Positions 47,443 through 57,362 of a DNA stretch of 64,000 nucleotides are shown in pieces. Where the stretch lies: positions 1-64,000 of the forward strand of contig NZ_KB904055.1 of NCBI RefSeq assembly GCF_000379905.1, read 5' to 3'. Below the pieces are notes generated by a model, which saw only the letters and a program-made list of their open reading frames with translations, did no database searches and was not told the DNA's origin. This DNA comes from Rodentibacter pneumotropicus DSM 21403 (lineage in GTDB: Bacteria > Pseudomonadota > Gammaproteobacteria > Enterobacterales > Pasteurellaceae). The position numbers and the translations under genes were made by a program. Each line of letters opens with the position of its first letter. The stretch's first letter is position 1.

Positions 47443-48117
47443 ATGAACGCAAAAGAATTAATTGCCCGCCGTATCGCAATGGAACTTAAAGATGGTGATA
47501 TCGTTAATTTGGGAATAGGCTTACCGACTTTAGTCGCCAATTATCTACCCGATAATGTCGATATTACCTTGCAATCCGAGAATGGTTTTTTAGGGCTAAC
47601 CGCTCACGATCCACAAAACGATAATCCGAATGTAGTGAATGCCGGCGGTCAGTCTTGTGGAATTAAAGCCGGCGGGGCATTTTTTGACAGTGCATTTTCA
47701 TTCGCACTCATTCGAGGCGGACACGTTGATGCTTGTGTACTCGGTGGATTAGAAGTCGATCAACAGGCAAATTTAGCTAATTGGATGGTGCCGGGCAAAA
47801 TGGTGCCGGGAATGGGCGGTGCAATGGATTTAGTTACCGGGGCAAAAAAAGTCATTATAGGTATGGAGCATTGTGCTAAATCCGGTAGTTCAAAAATCCT
47901 CAAGCAGTGTAGTTTACCTCTGACAGCAGTAAAAAAAGTCAAAATGATTGTTACCGAGTTAGCCGTATTTGAATTTGAACAAGATAAACTCATTTTAAAA
48001 GAACATGCACCGAATGTGGATTTAACGACAATTCGAGCAAAAACAGAGGCAGATTTTATCGTTGCCGATGATTTCAAACCGATGGTAATTAGCCAAAAAG
48101 GATTGTCCCATGATTAA
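47443..48117 (+). CDS. atoA: Acetoacetate:acetyl-CoA CoA-transferase, beta subunit
   Basis: This 224-residue family I CoA-transferase B subunit has its catalytic glutamate at E46 in LQSENGFLG. The GLGMGLPTLV-like segment (NLGIGLPTLVANYLP) precedes it. It begins 11 bp after atoD and overlaps the atoE start by 8 bp, indicating translational coupling. Confidence 0.95.
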   Translation: MNAKELIARRIAMELKDGDIVNLGIGLPTLVANYLPDNVDITLQSENGFLGLTAHDPQNDNPNVVNAGGQSCGIKAGGAFFDSAFSFALIRGGHVDACVLGGLEVDQQANLANWMVPGKMVPGMGGAMDLVTGAKKVIIGMEHCAKSGSSKILKQCSLPLTAVKKVKMIVTELAVFEFEQDKLILKEHAPNVDLTTIRAKTEADFIVADDFKPMVISQKGLSHD

Positions 48118-49453
48118 CCGCATTTCCCGTGGTATGACAACGTTTGTCAGTCGATATATGCCAGAACCGCTTGTATTAGCGGTTTTGCTGAGTATCGTTA
48201 TCTTTTTTTGTGCATGGGGATTTACCGAGCACACTCCTATTCAATTAGTCAATATGTGGGGAGACGGCTTTTGGAATTTGCTCTCATTTAGTATGCAAAT
48301 GGCAATGGTGGTTGTAACAGGAAATGCGCTTGCCTCTGCCCCACAAATCCGGCGTTTTCTTGGTATTACCGCTTCTATCGCCCAAACGCCTTCTCAAGGA
48401 GTTATGCTGGTTACTTTTATGAGTGCTCTTGCTTGTATGATTAACTGGGGATTTGGTTTAGTTGTAGGAGCGATGTTTGCTAAAGAAGTTGCCAGACGTA
48501 TTCAAGGAAGCGATTATGCTCTCCTCATCGCCTGTGCCTATATCGGCTTTATGACGTGGGGAGGCGGATTTTCCGGCTCAATGCCCCTACAAGCCGCCAC
48601 ACCGAATAATCCTATTGCCCACCTCATTAGTTCAGAAAACAATCCTCTAGGCATAGTGCCTGTTAACCAAACCTTATTTACCGGCTATAACATTTTTATC
48701 GTTCTGATGTTGTTAACTTGCCTACCTTTTATTACCAAAATGATGAACCCAAAAGGTAATGAAGTACGCACTGTCGATCCCGCATTATTACAACCTGATC
48801 CCGATTTTACGAAAAGATTAGATCAAAATGCCACATTTGCCGAAAAAATTGAAGAGAGCCGGCTATTAGCTTATCTCATTGCAGGTACAGGTTTTGGTTA
48901 TTTAGCAATCACTTTTTATCAAAATGGATTTAGTCTAACCATTAATACGGTCAACCTTATTTTCTTGATGGCCGGGATTTTATTACACGGTTCTCCGGCA
49001 GCCTATGTTAGAGCAATTACTAATGCCGCACGTAGTACCGCAGGTATTTTAATTCAATTCCCGTTTTATGCCGGTATGCAACTGATGATGGAACATTCCG
49101 GGTTAGGCGGAATGATTACCGAGTTTTTTGTCAATATCTCCAATAAAGAGACGTTTCCGCTTTTAACTTTCTTTAGCTCTGCCCTCGTCAATTTTGCCGT
49201 ACCGTCCGGTGGCGGACATTGGGTAGTACAAGGACCATTCGTCATTCCTGCCGCCCTTTCCCTTGAAGCCGATTTAGGTAAATCGGTAATGGCGATTGCT
49301 TATGGCGATATGTGGGCAAATATGGCACAGCCGTTCTGGGCATTGCCGGCACTTGGCATAGCTGGACTCGGGGTAAGAGATATTATGGGCTACTGTATGA
49401 CAGCCCTTATTTTCACCACGCCAATTTTTGTCATCGGACTCTATTTCTTATAA
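48110..49453 (+). CDS. atoE: Short-chain fatty acid transporter AtoE
   Basis: This 447-residue polytopic membrane protein has about 12 hydrophobic segments and matches the AtoE family ([55 protein letters not shown]). It imports acetoacetate or butyrate-type acids. It overlaps atoA by 8 bp and precedes atoB by 17 bp. Confidence 0.94.
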   Translation: MINRISRGMTTFVSRYMPEPLVLAVLLSIVIFFCAWGFTEHTPIQLVNMWGDGFWNLLSFSMQMAMVVVTGNALASAPQIRRFLGITASIAQTPSQGVMLVTFMSALACMINWGFGLVVGAMFAKEVARRIQGSDYALLIACAYIGFMTWGGGFSGSMPLQAATPNNPIAHLISSENNPLGIVPVNQTLFTGYNIFIVLMLLTCLPFITKMMNPKGNEVRTVDPALLQPDPDFTKRLDQNATFAEKIEESRLLAYLIAGTGFGYLAITFYQNGFSLTINTVNLIFLMAGILLHGSPAAYVRAITNAARSTAGILIQFPFYAGMQLMMEHSGLGGMITEFFVNISNKETFPLLTFFSSALVNFAVPSGGGHWVVQGPFVIPAALSLEADLGKSVMAIAYGDMWANMAQPFWALPALGIAGLGVRDIMGYCMTALIFTTPIFVIGLYFL

Positions 49454-49470
49454 ATCAACAGGAGAAAATA

Positions 49471-50652
49471 ATGGAAAATATTGTAATTGTCAGTGCTGCC
49501 AGAACAGCAATCGGTCGCTTTGGTGGCGGATTAGCGAATACAAGTGCGGTCGATTTAGGGGCTATTGTGATTGATGAAGTGCTAAAACGTGCTGCTCTTA
49601 ATGCTTCTGAGGTAGATGAAGTCATTATGGGCAATGTTTTACAAGCCGGTTTAGGACAAAATCCTGCCCGCCAAGCGGCACTTAAAGCAGGAATTGGTGA
49701 AGATGTTTCATCTTTTACGATCAATAAAGTATGTGGTTCCGGTTTAAAAGCAGTTGTCCTTGGCGCACAAGCAATTGCAGTGGGTGATGCCGATATTATT
49801 GTCACAGGCGGAATGGAAAATATGAGCCAAGCTCCCTATGTACTGGATAGTAAAGTTCGCTTTGGTGCCAAAATGGGCAATTTAACCCTAAGAGATACAA
49901 TGGTAGAAGACGGTTTAACCTGTGCGATTAACCATTACCATATGGGGATAACCGCAGAAAATATCGCTCAGCAATATCAACTTAGCCGAGAAGAGCAGGA
50001 TCAATTTGCGCTTCGCTCACAAACTTTAGCAAAACAAGCGATCGAATCCGGTGCTTTTTCTGCAGAGATCGTACCGGTGAACGTGAAAACCCGTAGAGGA
50101 GAAAGCTTGTTTAACCAAGATGAACATCCGACTTTTGATACGACTGCCGAAACACTAGCCAAATTGCGCCCGGCATTTATCAAAGACGGAACCGTCACTG
50201 CCGGTAACGCCTCCGGTTTAAACGATGGTGCGGCTGCATTACTGTTAATGAGCGAAAGCAAAGCCAAATCGCTCGGTTTAACGCCGTTAGCCCGTATTCG
50301 CAGCTACGCCGCCGCAGGTAATGACCCAAAAGTAATGGGATTAGGTCCAATCCCTGCGGTTCAAAAAGCCTTAGCCAAAGCGGACTTAACGCTTGAACAA
50401 ATTGATTTAATCGAAGCCAACGAAGCCTTTGCCGCTCAAGCCCTAGGCGTTGCAAAATCGCTGCAACTGGATCTCACTAAAACCAATGTAAACGGTGGTG
50501 CAATCGCACTTGGTCATCCGATTGGCGCAAGCGGTGCGAGAATTTTAGTCACCCTACTTTACGGCTTGCAAGCAAGAAACAAGACATTGGGCTTAGCCAC
50601 CTTGTGTATTGGTGGTGGGCAAGGTATTGCAATGATTGTTGAGCGCCTTTAA
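49471..50652 (+). CDS. atoB: Acetyl-CoA C-acetyltransferase (thiolase)
   Basis: This 393-residue thiolase starts [19 protein letters not shown]. Its acyl-accepting cysteine is C88 ([11 protein letters not shown]). The catalytic His is in [16 protein letters not shown] and the second Cys in LCIGGGQG. It cleaves acetoacetyl-CoA to two acetyl-CoA. I chose the ATG at 49471 (RBS AGGAG); the longer frame runs through atoE. It contains the only Hin-type USS I found in the island (49541). Confidence 0.97.
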   Translation: MENIVIVSAARTAIGRFGGGLANTSAVDLGAIVIDEVLKRAALNASEVDEVIMGNVLQAGLGQNPARQAALKAGIGEDVSSFTINKVCGSGLKAVVLGAQAIAVGDADIIVTGGMENMSQAPYVLDSKVRFGAKMGNLTLRDTMVEDGLTCAINHYHMGITAENIAQQYQLSREEQDQFALRSQTLAKQAIESGAFSAEIVPVNVKTRRGESLFNQDEHPTFDTTAETLAKLRPAFIKDGTVTAGNASGLNDGAAALLLMSESKAKSLGLTPLARIRSYAAAGNDPKVMGLGPIPAVQKALAKADLTLEQIDLIEANEAFAAQALGVAKSLQLDLTKTNVNGGAIALGHPIGASGARILVTLLYGLQARNKTLGLATLCIGGGQGIAMIVERL

Positions 50653-50684
50653 ACCCTTAACCTTTATTTAAACAGGAGCTATCT

Positions 50685-51446
50685 ATGTTAAGTAACAAAA
50701 CGGCCATTGTAACCGGTGCAGCAAGCGGTATCGGTTTAGCGATCAGCCAAAGCCTCACACAAGCGGGAGCAAATGTTGTGATGGTTGATATTAACCAACC
50801 CCTTTTAGCACAACAAGCCCAAACCTTACAAGCCGCATCTATTTCGGCGGATCTTTCTAAACGAGTGGAATGTAAAGCGGTTGTAGATTATGCGGTTGAG
50901 CAGTTTGGCGGGGTGGATATCCTCGTGAATGTTGCCGGAATTCAAACCGTCTCACCGATTGTGGATTTTCCCGAAGATCGCTGGGATTTTATGATGAATG
51001 TGATGCTAACTGCCCCTTTCTTACTCACCAAATATAGTTGGCCTTATATGCAAAAGAAAGGTTGGGGACGGGTGATTAACTTAAATTCTATTCACGGTTT
51101 GGTCGCTTCGGAGTTTAAAGCCGCCTATGTTTCCGCCAAACACGGCTTATCCGGATTTACTAAAACAGCCGCCTTGGAGGGAGGACCTTATGGTATTACG
51201 GTTAATTCTATTTGCCCGGCCTATGTACGAACTCCGCTAGTCGATAAGCAAATCGCCGATCAAGCAAAACACCACCACATTTCCGAACAAGAAGTCATTA
51301 GTCAGATTATGTTGCAAAAAGCAGCGGTAAAACGGCTAATTGAACCGACTGAAATTGGAGAATTCGTGAAGTTCCTCTGTTCAGATGCTGCGGCCTCCAT
51401 TTCCGGTGCCAGTTTACCGATTGATGGCGGCTGGACAGCCGGCTAA
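50685..51446 (+). CDS. 3-hydroxybutyrate dehydrogenase (SDR family)
   Basis: This 253-residue short-chain dehydrogenase has the cofactor motif TGAASGIG (residues 10-17), the NVAGIQ structural motif, catalytic Ser in NLNSIHGLVAS and YVSAK for Tyr/Lys. The sequence NSIHGLVASEFKAAYVSAKHG is characteristic of D-3-hydroxybutyrate dehydrogenases (BdhA/HbdH). It would oxidise D-3-hydroxybutyrate to acetoacetate for the preceding Ato enzymes. AGGAG precedes the start. Confidence 0.92.
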   Translation: MLSNKTAIVTGAASGIGLAISQSLTQAGANVVMVDINQPLLAQQAQTLQAASISADLSKRVECKAVVDYAVEQFGGVDILVNVAGIQTVSPIVDFPEDRWDFMMNVMLTAPFLLTKYSWPYMQKKGWGRVINLNSIHGLVASEFKAAYVSAKHGLSGFTKTAALEGGPYGITVNSICPAYVRTPLVDKQIADQAKHHHISEQEVISQIMLQKAAVKRLIEPTEIGEFVKFLCSDAAASISGASLPIDGGWTAG

Positions 51447-51454
51447 CCCCATAC

Positions 51455-51477
51455 ACGCACCGTTACAAGCGGTGCGT
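51455..51477 (+). promoter_or_regulatory. Stem-loop between the dehydrogenase and permease genes
   Basis: ACGCACCG, 7-nt loop, CGGTGCGT, followed 15 bp later by TTTTTT. It may be a weak terminator or attenuator within the operon. It contains ACAAGCGGT (51465-51473), the Apl-type uptake-signal core. Confidence 0.5.
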
Positions 51478-51548
51478 TGGCCCTACTTTTTTGCAACCAC
51501 GAACGGGAGTATTCAACGTTCAATATAAAAAGAAAATAAGGAGAACTT

Positions 51549-52874
51549 ATGCTCAGTTTAATCGGTATTTTTGTCGGATTAGTTTTACTGATGTTTTTAG
51601 CCTTTAGAGGGTATTCAATTGTGTGGATTGCCCCTTTATGTGCCGCCATAGTGGCATTCACCGGTGGGCTTGATATTTTAGATGCCTATTTAGGCAGCTA
51701 TATGAACGGCTTAGTCGGTTTTGTCAAAGCGTGGTTTCCGGCATTTTTATTAAGTGCCATATTTGGTAATTTAATGGACGTAACCGGTGGAGCAAAATCT
51801 ATCGCCGTTTGGCTAACCAAAGTAATGGGATCAAAAAGTGCTATAGCCTCTATTGTGTTGGGTTGTGCATTATTAACCTATGGTGGTGTGAGTTTATTCG
51901 TGGTTGTTTTTGCGGTTTATCCGCTGGCTTTAGCGGTATTTAAAGAGGCAAACATTGGCCGCCGCTTAATTCCCGGTACGATTGCCTGCGGTGCATTTAC
52001 CTTTACGATGACGGCATTACCCGGCTCACCACAAATTCAGAACCTTATCCCAACCCAATATTTCGGCACAGATGCAATGGCTGCCCCGATAATGGGCTTA
52101 ACCGCATCTGCCGTGCTATTCTTTGGTGGCGTCGCCTACCTTGAATATCGTCGCAAAAAATATGCCGATAACGGCGAGTATTTTGTTGAACCTGAAAATT
52201 CGATTGTAGCGGAACAGCAAGAGCAGCTACCCAACCCATTACTCGCCATTTTGCCCTTAGTAAGCGTTATTGTTGTACTAAATTTTATACCGCCACTGAT
52301 CGGGCTAAACAATGGCGATCCCAAAAATATTGTACTGGCATTATTAGCCGGCATTGGGCTCGTTGTTTTACTTAATCTGAAACAACGCAGTCGCTTTATC
52401 CCAGCGATCGGTAAAGGCGCAAATGGTGCGGTCGGTGCGATTATCAATACCGCAGCGGCTGTCGGATTTGGCAGTGTCGTCAGAATGGCACCGGGCTTCG
52501 AACATTTAACTGCGATGATCTTAAACATTCCGGGCAGCCCATTAATTTCCTTATCCGTTGCCGTCAATATTTTAGCCGGCGCAACCGGATCTGCCTCCGG
52601 CGGAATGGGTATTGCGTTAGAAGCCTTAGGTGAAAAATACTTAGCGATTGCCAAACAAGCCAGTATTTCCCCCGAGGCTTTTCACCGTATCGCCTCATTA
52701 TCTTCCGGCGGTTTGGATACCATGCCTCATAATGGCGCAGTATTAACCTTACTGAGTAATACGGGGATGACTCATAGAGACTCTTATCTTGAGATTGCCA
52801 TAACGTCGTTTATTATGCCGATAGTTGCCACAATCATTGTTATCTTATTATTTAGTTTATTTGGCATTTACTAG
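51549..52874 (+). CDS. GntP-family permease, probable 3-hydroxybutyrate transporter
   Basis: This 441-residue inner-membrane protein has about 12 hydrophobic segments. GntP-family features include LTYGGVSLFVVVFAVYPLAL, TALPGSPQIQNLIPTQYFGT, TGSASGGMGIALEALG and SSGGLDTMPHNGAVLTLL. Family members move gluconate and related hydroxy acids, and those next to hydroxybutyrate dehydrogenases are annotated as D-beta-hydroxybutyrate permeases. Here the gene context supports that substrate. GGAG lies upstream of the ATG at 51549. It is the last gene of the island. Confidence 0.88.
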   Translation: MLSLIGIFVGLVLLMFLAFRGYSIVWIAPLCAAIVAFTGGLDILDAYLGSYMNGLVGFVKAWFPAFLLSAIFGNLMDVTGGAKSIAVWLTKVMGSKSAIASIVLGCALLTYGGVSLFVVVFAVYPLALAVFKEANIGRRLIPGTIACGAFTFTMTALPGSPQIQNLIPTQYFGTDAMAAPIMGLTASAVLFFGGVAYLEYRRKKYADNGEYFVEPENSIVAEQQEQLPNPLLAILPLVSVIVVLNFIPPLIGLNNGDPKNIVLALLAGIGLVVLLNLKQRSRFIPAIGKGANGAVGAIINTAAAVGFGSVVRMAPGFEHLTAMILNIPGSPLISLSVAVNILAGATGSASGGMGIALEALGEKYLAIAKQASISPEAFHRIASLSSGGLDTMPHNGAVLTLLSNTGMTHRDSYLEIAITSFIMPIVATIIVILLFSLFGIY

Positions 52875-52893
52875 GAAAAACACTCAATAAATT

Positions 52894-52932
52894 GACCGCA
52901 CTCTCTGCCTCAACAGAGCCTAAAGTGCGGTC
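52894..52932. terminator. USS-pair terminator between the permease and uvrA
   Basis: GACCGCACT and AGTGCGGTC form a 9-bp stem with a longer 21-nt loop that itself contains CTCTG/CAGAG. A T-run follows on the plus strand. It serves the two convergent genes and marks the right end of the island. Confidence 0.75.
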
Positions 52933-52955
52933 GATTTTTATCAAGTTTTCTCCCA

Positions 52956-55787
52956 TTAACCTTTCTCTAATATAGGTTTCAAGAATCTCGCTGTATGCGA
53001 ACCTTCTATTTTCGCTACATCTTCCGGTGTGCCTGTCGCAATAATTTGTCCGCCACCACTGCCCCCTTCCGGACCAAGATCCACAATCCAATCGGCGGTT
53101 TTGATCACATCTAGATTATGCTCAATCACCACAATGGTATTGCCTTGATCACGCAAGCGGTGAAGCACAGCAAGTAATTGTTTAATATCGGCAAAATGTA
53201 ACCCCGTGGTCGGTTCATCCAAAATATAAAGGGTTTTCCCCGTATCACGTTTGGAAAGCTCAGTCGCCAATTTGACACGTTGAGCCTCCCCACCAGAAAG
53301 CGTCGTGGAGGATTGCCCTAAACGGATGTATGACAATCCCACATCTATTAAGGTTTGCAGTTTACGAGCAATCATCGGAATGGCATCAAAAAACTCACGC
53401 GCCTCTTCCACCGTCATATCCAAGACTTGATGAATGGTTTTGCCTTTATAGCGGATTTCTAAAGTTTCACGGTTATAACGTTTCCCTTTACATTGATCAC
53501 AAGGAACATACACATCCGGTAAAAAGTGCATTTCCACTTTGATCACACCATCGCCTTGGCATGCCTCACAACGACCGCCACGTACGTTAAAACTAAAACG
53601 CCCCGGATTATAACCACGAGCCCGGGCTTCCGGCACACCGGCAAAAAGTTCACGGATAGGTGTGAATAAACCGGTATAAGTCGCAGGGTTAGAACGTGGT
53701 GTTCGCCCGATTGGACTTTGGTTAATATCGATGACTTTATCGAAATGCTCCAATCCTTCAATGGATTTATAAGGAGCATAATCGGTTTTATCTGCACGGT
53801 TTAAGGCATTTTGAGCAAGAGGGAATAAGGTATCGTTAACCAACGTGGATTTGCCCGAACCCGATACGCCTGTAATACAAGTGAATAAACCGACGGGAAT
53901 ATCTAAATTCACATTTTTTAAATTATTACCGGATGCGCCTTTAAGTTTTAACCATTTTTTCTTATCAAGTGCGGTCCGTTTTTTCGGAATTTCAATTTGT
54001 TCGGCTCTCGATAAAAATTTTCCTGTAATTGAATTCGGATTTGTCATAATAGCTTTCGCATCACCCTGTGCGATCACTTGTCCACCGTGAACACCCGCCC
54101 CCGGTCCGATATCAATAATATGATCGGCAGCACGGATCGCATCTTCATCATGTTCTACCACAATCACCGTGTTACCAAGATTGCGTAAATGAATCAGCGT
54201 GTTCAATAAACGTTCATTATCACGCTGATGCAAACCGATAGAAGGCTCGTCCAGCACGTACATCACGCCCACTAAGCCTGCTCCGATTTGGCTGGCAAGA
54301 CGAATCCGTTGCGCCTCACCGCCCGAAAGAGTTTCGGCAGAACGGGAAAGAGAGAGGTAATTTAACCCTACATTCACCAAGAACTGTAAACGCTCACGAA
54401 TTTCTTTCAGAATTTTCTCGGCAATTTGTGCTTTTTGCCCCGTTAATGAAAGTGCGGTAAAAAATTCGAGGGTTTCACCAATGCTTTTTTCAGAAATCAT
54501 TGGTAAATTAGTCGGTCCGATATAAACATTCCGAGCTTCCGGACGCAAACGTGAACCGTCGCAATCGGCACAAGGACGATTGCTGATATTTTTTGCTAAT
54601 TCTTCCCTCACCGACATAGACTCCGTTTCTTTATAACGGCGCGCCATATTGTTTAAAATACCTTCAAAAGGATGTTTCCGAATCACCACATCACCGCGAT
54701 CATTCATATATTGAAATTCAATCTCTTCCTTGCCTGAACCGTGCATGATTATCTGCTGAATTTTTTTCGGCAAAGTTTCGTAAGGCACATCCACATCAAA
54801 ATCATAATGTTTTGCAAGGGAAGTAAGCATTTGATGATAATAAAAATTTCGGCGATCCCAGCCTTTCACCGCTCCACCAGAAAGGGAAATACTCGGATTT
54901 TGTACCACACGCGTTTCATCAAAATATTGCTGAACGCCCAGACCATCACAAGTTGGACAAGCCCCCGCCGGATTGTTAAAAGAGAACAAACGGGGTTCTA
55001 ATTCCGGTACGGAATAGCCACAATGCGGACAGGCAAAATTGGCAGAAAACACCAATTCTTCCGCTTTCGGATTATCCATATCCGCCACAATTACCGTACC
55101 GCCGGAAAGCTCCAATGCCGTTTCAAAAGATTCCGCTAAACGAGTGGCTAAATCCGACCGCACTTTGAAACGATCTACGACGACTTCAATAGTATGCTTT
55201 TTCTGTAATTCAAGTTTTGGCGGATCAGACAAATCACAAATCTCGCCATCAATTCGCGCACGAATATAACCTTGTGCCGCAATGTTTTCTAATATTTTAA
55301 CGTGCTCCCCTTTACGATTTTTAACCACCGGTGCAAGCAACATCATTTTAGATTCTTCAGGTAAACTTAACACCTTGTCCACCATTTGACTGATGGTTTG
55401 AGCGGTAAGCGGTACATCGTGATTCGGGCAGCGAGGTTCACCTACTCGGGCAAAAAGGAGACGTAAATAATCGTAAATTTCCGTGATAGTTCCCACTGTG
55501 GAACGAGGGTTATGGGAGGTAGATTTTTGTTCGATAGAAATCGCCGGCGATAAACCTTCAATGGAATCCACATCCGGTTTTTCCATCAAAGATAAAAACT
55601 GACGGGCATAGGCGGAAAGAGACTCTACATAACGGCGTTGTCCCTCCGCATACAACGTATCAAATGCCAAAGAGGATTTGCCGGAACCGGAAAGACCGGT
55701 GATCACAATCAATTTATCGCGGGGAATGGTTAAGTTGATATTTTTTAGATTGTGGGTTCGCGCCCCACGAATGTCGATATTTTCCAT
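52956..55787 (-). CDS. uvrA: Excinuclease ABC subunit A
   Basis: This 943-residue DNA-damage sensor of nucleotide excision repair has two ABC ATPase modules with Walker [11 protein letters not shown] and [13 protein letters not shown] signatures are [12 protein letters not shown] and [12 protein letters not shown], and there are zinc-finger pairs ([30 protein letters not shown]). It is full length. It is divergent from ssb across a LexA-type box, as in other gammaproteobacteria. A degenerate copy of its 3' end lies at 45404-45541. Confidence 0.98.
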   Translation of the reverse strand: MENIDIRGARTHNLKNINLTIPRDKLIVITGLSGSGKSSLAFDTLYAEGQRRYVESLSAYARQFLSLMEKPDVDSIEGLSPAISIEQKSTSHNPRSTVGTITEIYDYLRLLFARVGEPRCPNHDVPLTAQTISQMVDKVLSLPEESKMMLLAPVVKNRKGEHVKILENIAAQGYIRARIDGEICDLSDPPKLELQKKHTIEVVVDRFKVRSDLATRLAESFETALELSGGTVIVADMDNPKAEELVFSANFACPHCGYSVPELEPRLFSFNNPAGACPTCDGLGVQQYFDETRVVQNPSISLSGGAVKGWDRRNFYYHQMLTSLAKHYDFDVDVPYETLPKKIQQIIMHGSGKEEIEFQYMNDRGDVVIRKHPFEGILNNMARRYKETESMSVREELAKNISNRPCADCDGSRLRPEARNVYIGPTNLPMISEKSIGETLEFFTALSLTGQKAQIAEKILKEIRERLQFLVNVGLNYLSLSRSAETLSGGEAQRIRLASQIGAGLVGVMYVLDEPSIGLHQRDNERLLNTLIHLRNLGNTVIVVEHDEDAIRAADHIIDIGPGAGVHGGQVIAQGDAKAIMTNPNSITGKFLSRAEQIEIPKKRTALDKKKWLKLKGASGNNLKNVNLDIPVGLFTCITGVSGSGKSTLVNDTLFPLAQNALNRADKTDYAPYKSIEGLEHFDKVIDINQSPIGRTPRSNPATYTGLFTPIRELFAGVPEARARGYNPGRFSFNVRGGRCEACQGDGVIKVEMHFLPDVYVPCDQCKGKRYNRETLEIRYKGKTIHQVLDMTVEEAREFFDAIPMIARKLQTLIDVGLSYIRLGQSSTTLSGGEAQRVKLATELSKRDTGKTLYILDEPTTGLHFADIKQLLAVLHRLRDQGNTIVVIEHNLDVIKTADWIVDLGPEGGSGGGQIIATGTPEDVAKIEGSHTARFLKPILEKG

Positions 55788-55849
55788 AAATAATTCGTTC
55801 TGCTAATTATTTTTTCAATAATTGCGAGCATTATCGCACATTTCAATAT

Positions 55850-55865
55850 CTGTGCAAATATCCAG
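55850..55865. promoter_or_regulatory. LexA (SOS) box between uvrA and ssb
   Basis: CTGTGCAAATATCCAG fits the CTG-N10-CAG SOS consensus with an AT-rich centre, in the divergent uvrA/ssb region where an SOS box is expected from other gammaproteobacteria. LexA control of uvrA, and possibly ssb, is inferred. Confidence 0.7.
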
Positions 55866-55942
55866 TTAAATCTTATAGATCTTTTCCAAAATTTCAGGCA
55901 AAATAACTTCACTTTTTTAATACGAAAAATGAGGATTCTTCA

Positions 55943-56446
55943 ATGGCAGGAGTAAATAAAGTTATTATTGTGGGTCATTTAGGTAATGACCCTGAAATTC
56001 GCATGATGCCAAATGGTGATGCCGTCGCTAATATTAGTGTCGCAACCAGTGAAAGTTGGAATGATCGTAATACCGGTGAACGTCGTGAAGTCACAGAATG
56101 GCATCGCATCGTGTTCTATCGTCGTCAAGCAGAAATTTGTGGCGAATATTTGCGTAAAGGTTCGCAAGTATATGTAGAAGGTCGCCTGCGTACCCGCAAA
56201 TGGCAAGATCAAAACGGACAAGATCGCTACACTACAGAAATTCAAGGTGATGTGATGCAAATGTTAGGCGGTCGCAACCCAAATGCAGGTGGATACGGAG
56301 CACCGGATATGGGACAAAGCAGTCCGCAACCATCTTATCAAGCAAGCTCTAATAACAGTTATCAGTCATCCCGTCCAGCCCCACAACAAGCAAAACCACA
56401 GGCTGAACCGCCAATGGACGGTTTTGATGATGATATTCCGTTCTAG
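55943..56446 (+). CDS. ssb: Single-stranded DNA-binding protein
   Basis: This 167-residue SSB has an N-terminal OB fold ([40 protein letters not shown]), a Q/P/S-rich linker and the conserved acidic tip DDDIPF that recruits replication and repair partners. It is divergent from uvrA. A strong terminator follows, and beyond it the rhs remnants begin. Confidence 0.98.
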   Translation: MAGVNKVIIVGHLGNDPEIRMMPNGDAVANISVATSESWNDRNTGERREVTEWHRIVFYRRQAEICGEYLRKGSQVYVEGRLRTRKWQDQNGQDRYTTEIQGDVMQMLGGRNPNAGGYGAPDMGQSSPQPSYQASSNNSYQSSRPAPQQAKPQAEPPMDGFDDDIPF

Positions 56447-56489
56447 CACCCATATATTTTATAAATGTAAAATATAAGTCTTAATACTC

Positions 56490-56525
56490 AAGAGAATCCT
56501 TTTAAATAAAGGATTCTCTTTTTTA
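56490..56525 (+). terminator. ssb terminator
   Basis: AAGAGAATCCTTT and AAAGGATTCTCTT form a long stem, followed by TTTT. Confidence 0.88.
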
Positions 56526-56532
56526 CATTAAT

Positions 56533-56718
56533 TTTGACCCCAAGCATCATAACGCCCCCGCCAAATCAGTTTACCATCACTGTCCGTCTCTCTCGGTATG
56601 CCGATTTGGTCACAGTGGAAGTAGTTAATCTCGTGCTCAATCCGGTTTCCCTGTCCGTCCGTGCGGGCAATACATTGTGCCAACGGCTCGTAGCTATTTG
56701 AATCTCGGTAAAGAGAGA
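56533..56718 (-). pseudogene. Rhs core remnant (third copy, no tip)
   Basis: This 185-bp stretch closely matches 58033-58220 and 59303-59485, the HCDQIGIPREM...DGKLIWRGRYDAWG part of the Rhs core. It has a 3-bp deletion (CCGTCTCTC for CCGTCATCTCCC) and diverges at both ends. No tip sequence or open frame is attached. It lies between the ssb terminator and the orphan immunity gene, and is probably the oldest displaced rhs end. Confidence 0.85.
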
Positions 56719-56749
56719 AACACTAGCTATCGGGAGGTTGTCTTTAAAA

Positions 56750-57343
56750 CTATTTGTTTAGTTTTTGGAAAGTATATTTATCACAATAAATAGCAACAGC
56801 CTCCCAATTTGTCGTAACTTCCTCATTATTAACAATGATCCTAACCTCTTTTTTGTTTTTCTCTAGATACTTATCACGTAGAACTTCTGTAGGCAGTAAT
56901 CCAAATTGATTTAGATTATTTTGATTATGTATATATATTTCTTTATTGGGATCATCAATATCTAAAAATATCGGATAAATGCCCTCTATAATCGCACCAT
57001 CTTGATTGTTATAAATATCCCACCCTAAGAAATATAAATCATTTAAACTTAATCGTTTATCCCAATCATCTTTATAAAATAAGGAAACTCTTTCCCGATA
57101 CAAATTTGTTGTAGCGGTGAATATTAAATAACAATCATCCATTGACAACTTTTCTATTAGCCTCCTATCTTTTAAGATTAAATCATTTGTATAGTCAAGC
57201 TCTTGAAATTCCACATATGGTTTGATTTTTTCTATAAATTCATGACTATTCATATCCTCACATAAATATGAAGATATTATTTTTTGATTGCCTAATTTAT
57301 ATACTTCTTTATATATATCAAAATGATGTAAATATAGCTTCAT
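56750..57343 (-). CDS. Candidate immunity protein for the orphan Rhs tip
   Basis: This 197-residue soluble, acidic/aromatic, AT-rich protein has no signal peptide (MKLYLHHFDIYKEVYKLGNQ). It starts 19 bp after the orphan Rhs tip, with AAGGTGA as RBS. Position directly after a toxin tip is the standard place for an immunity gene. I do not recognise its family. WDIYNNQDGAIIEGIYPIF and EEVTTNWEAVAIYCDKYTF are its most distinctive parts. The immunity role is inferred from context only. Confidence 0.65.
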   Translation of the reverse strand: MKLYLHHFDIYKEVYKLGNQKIISSYLCEDMNSHEFIEKIKPYVEFQELDYTNDLILKDRRLIEKLSMDDCYLIFTATTNLYRERVSLFYKDDWDKRLSLNDLYFLGWDIYNNQDGAIIEGIYPIFLDIDDPNKEIYIHNQNNLNQFGLLPTEVLRDKYLEKNKKEVRIIVNNEEVTTNWEAVAIYCDKYTFQKLNK

Positions 57344-57362
57344 ATATTATTCACCTTATATA

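Noticed and set aside
49312-49470. N-terminal extension of AtoB
   Set aside because: It is the out-of-frame end of atoE. Thiolases begin at the [12 protein letters not shown] position, which has its own RBS.
52136-52654. 172-codon frame antisense to the GntP-family permease
   Set aside because: Proline/alanine-rich reverse-frame translation of a membrane protein gene, with no start signals.
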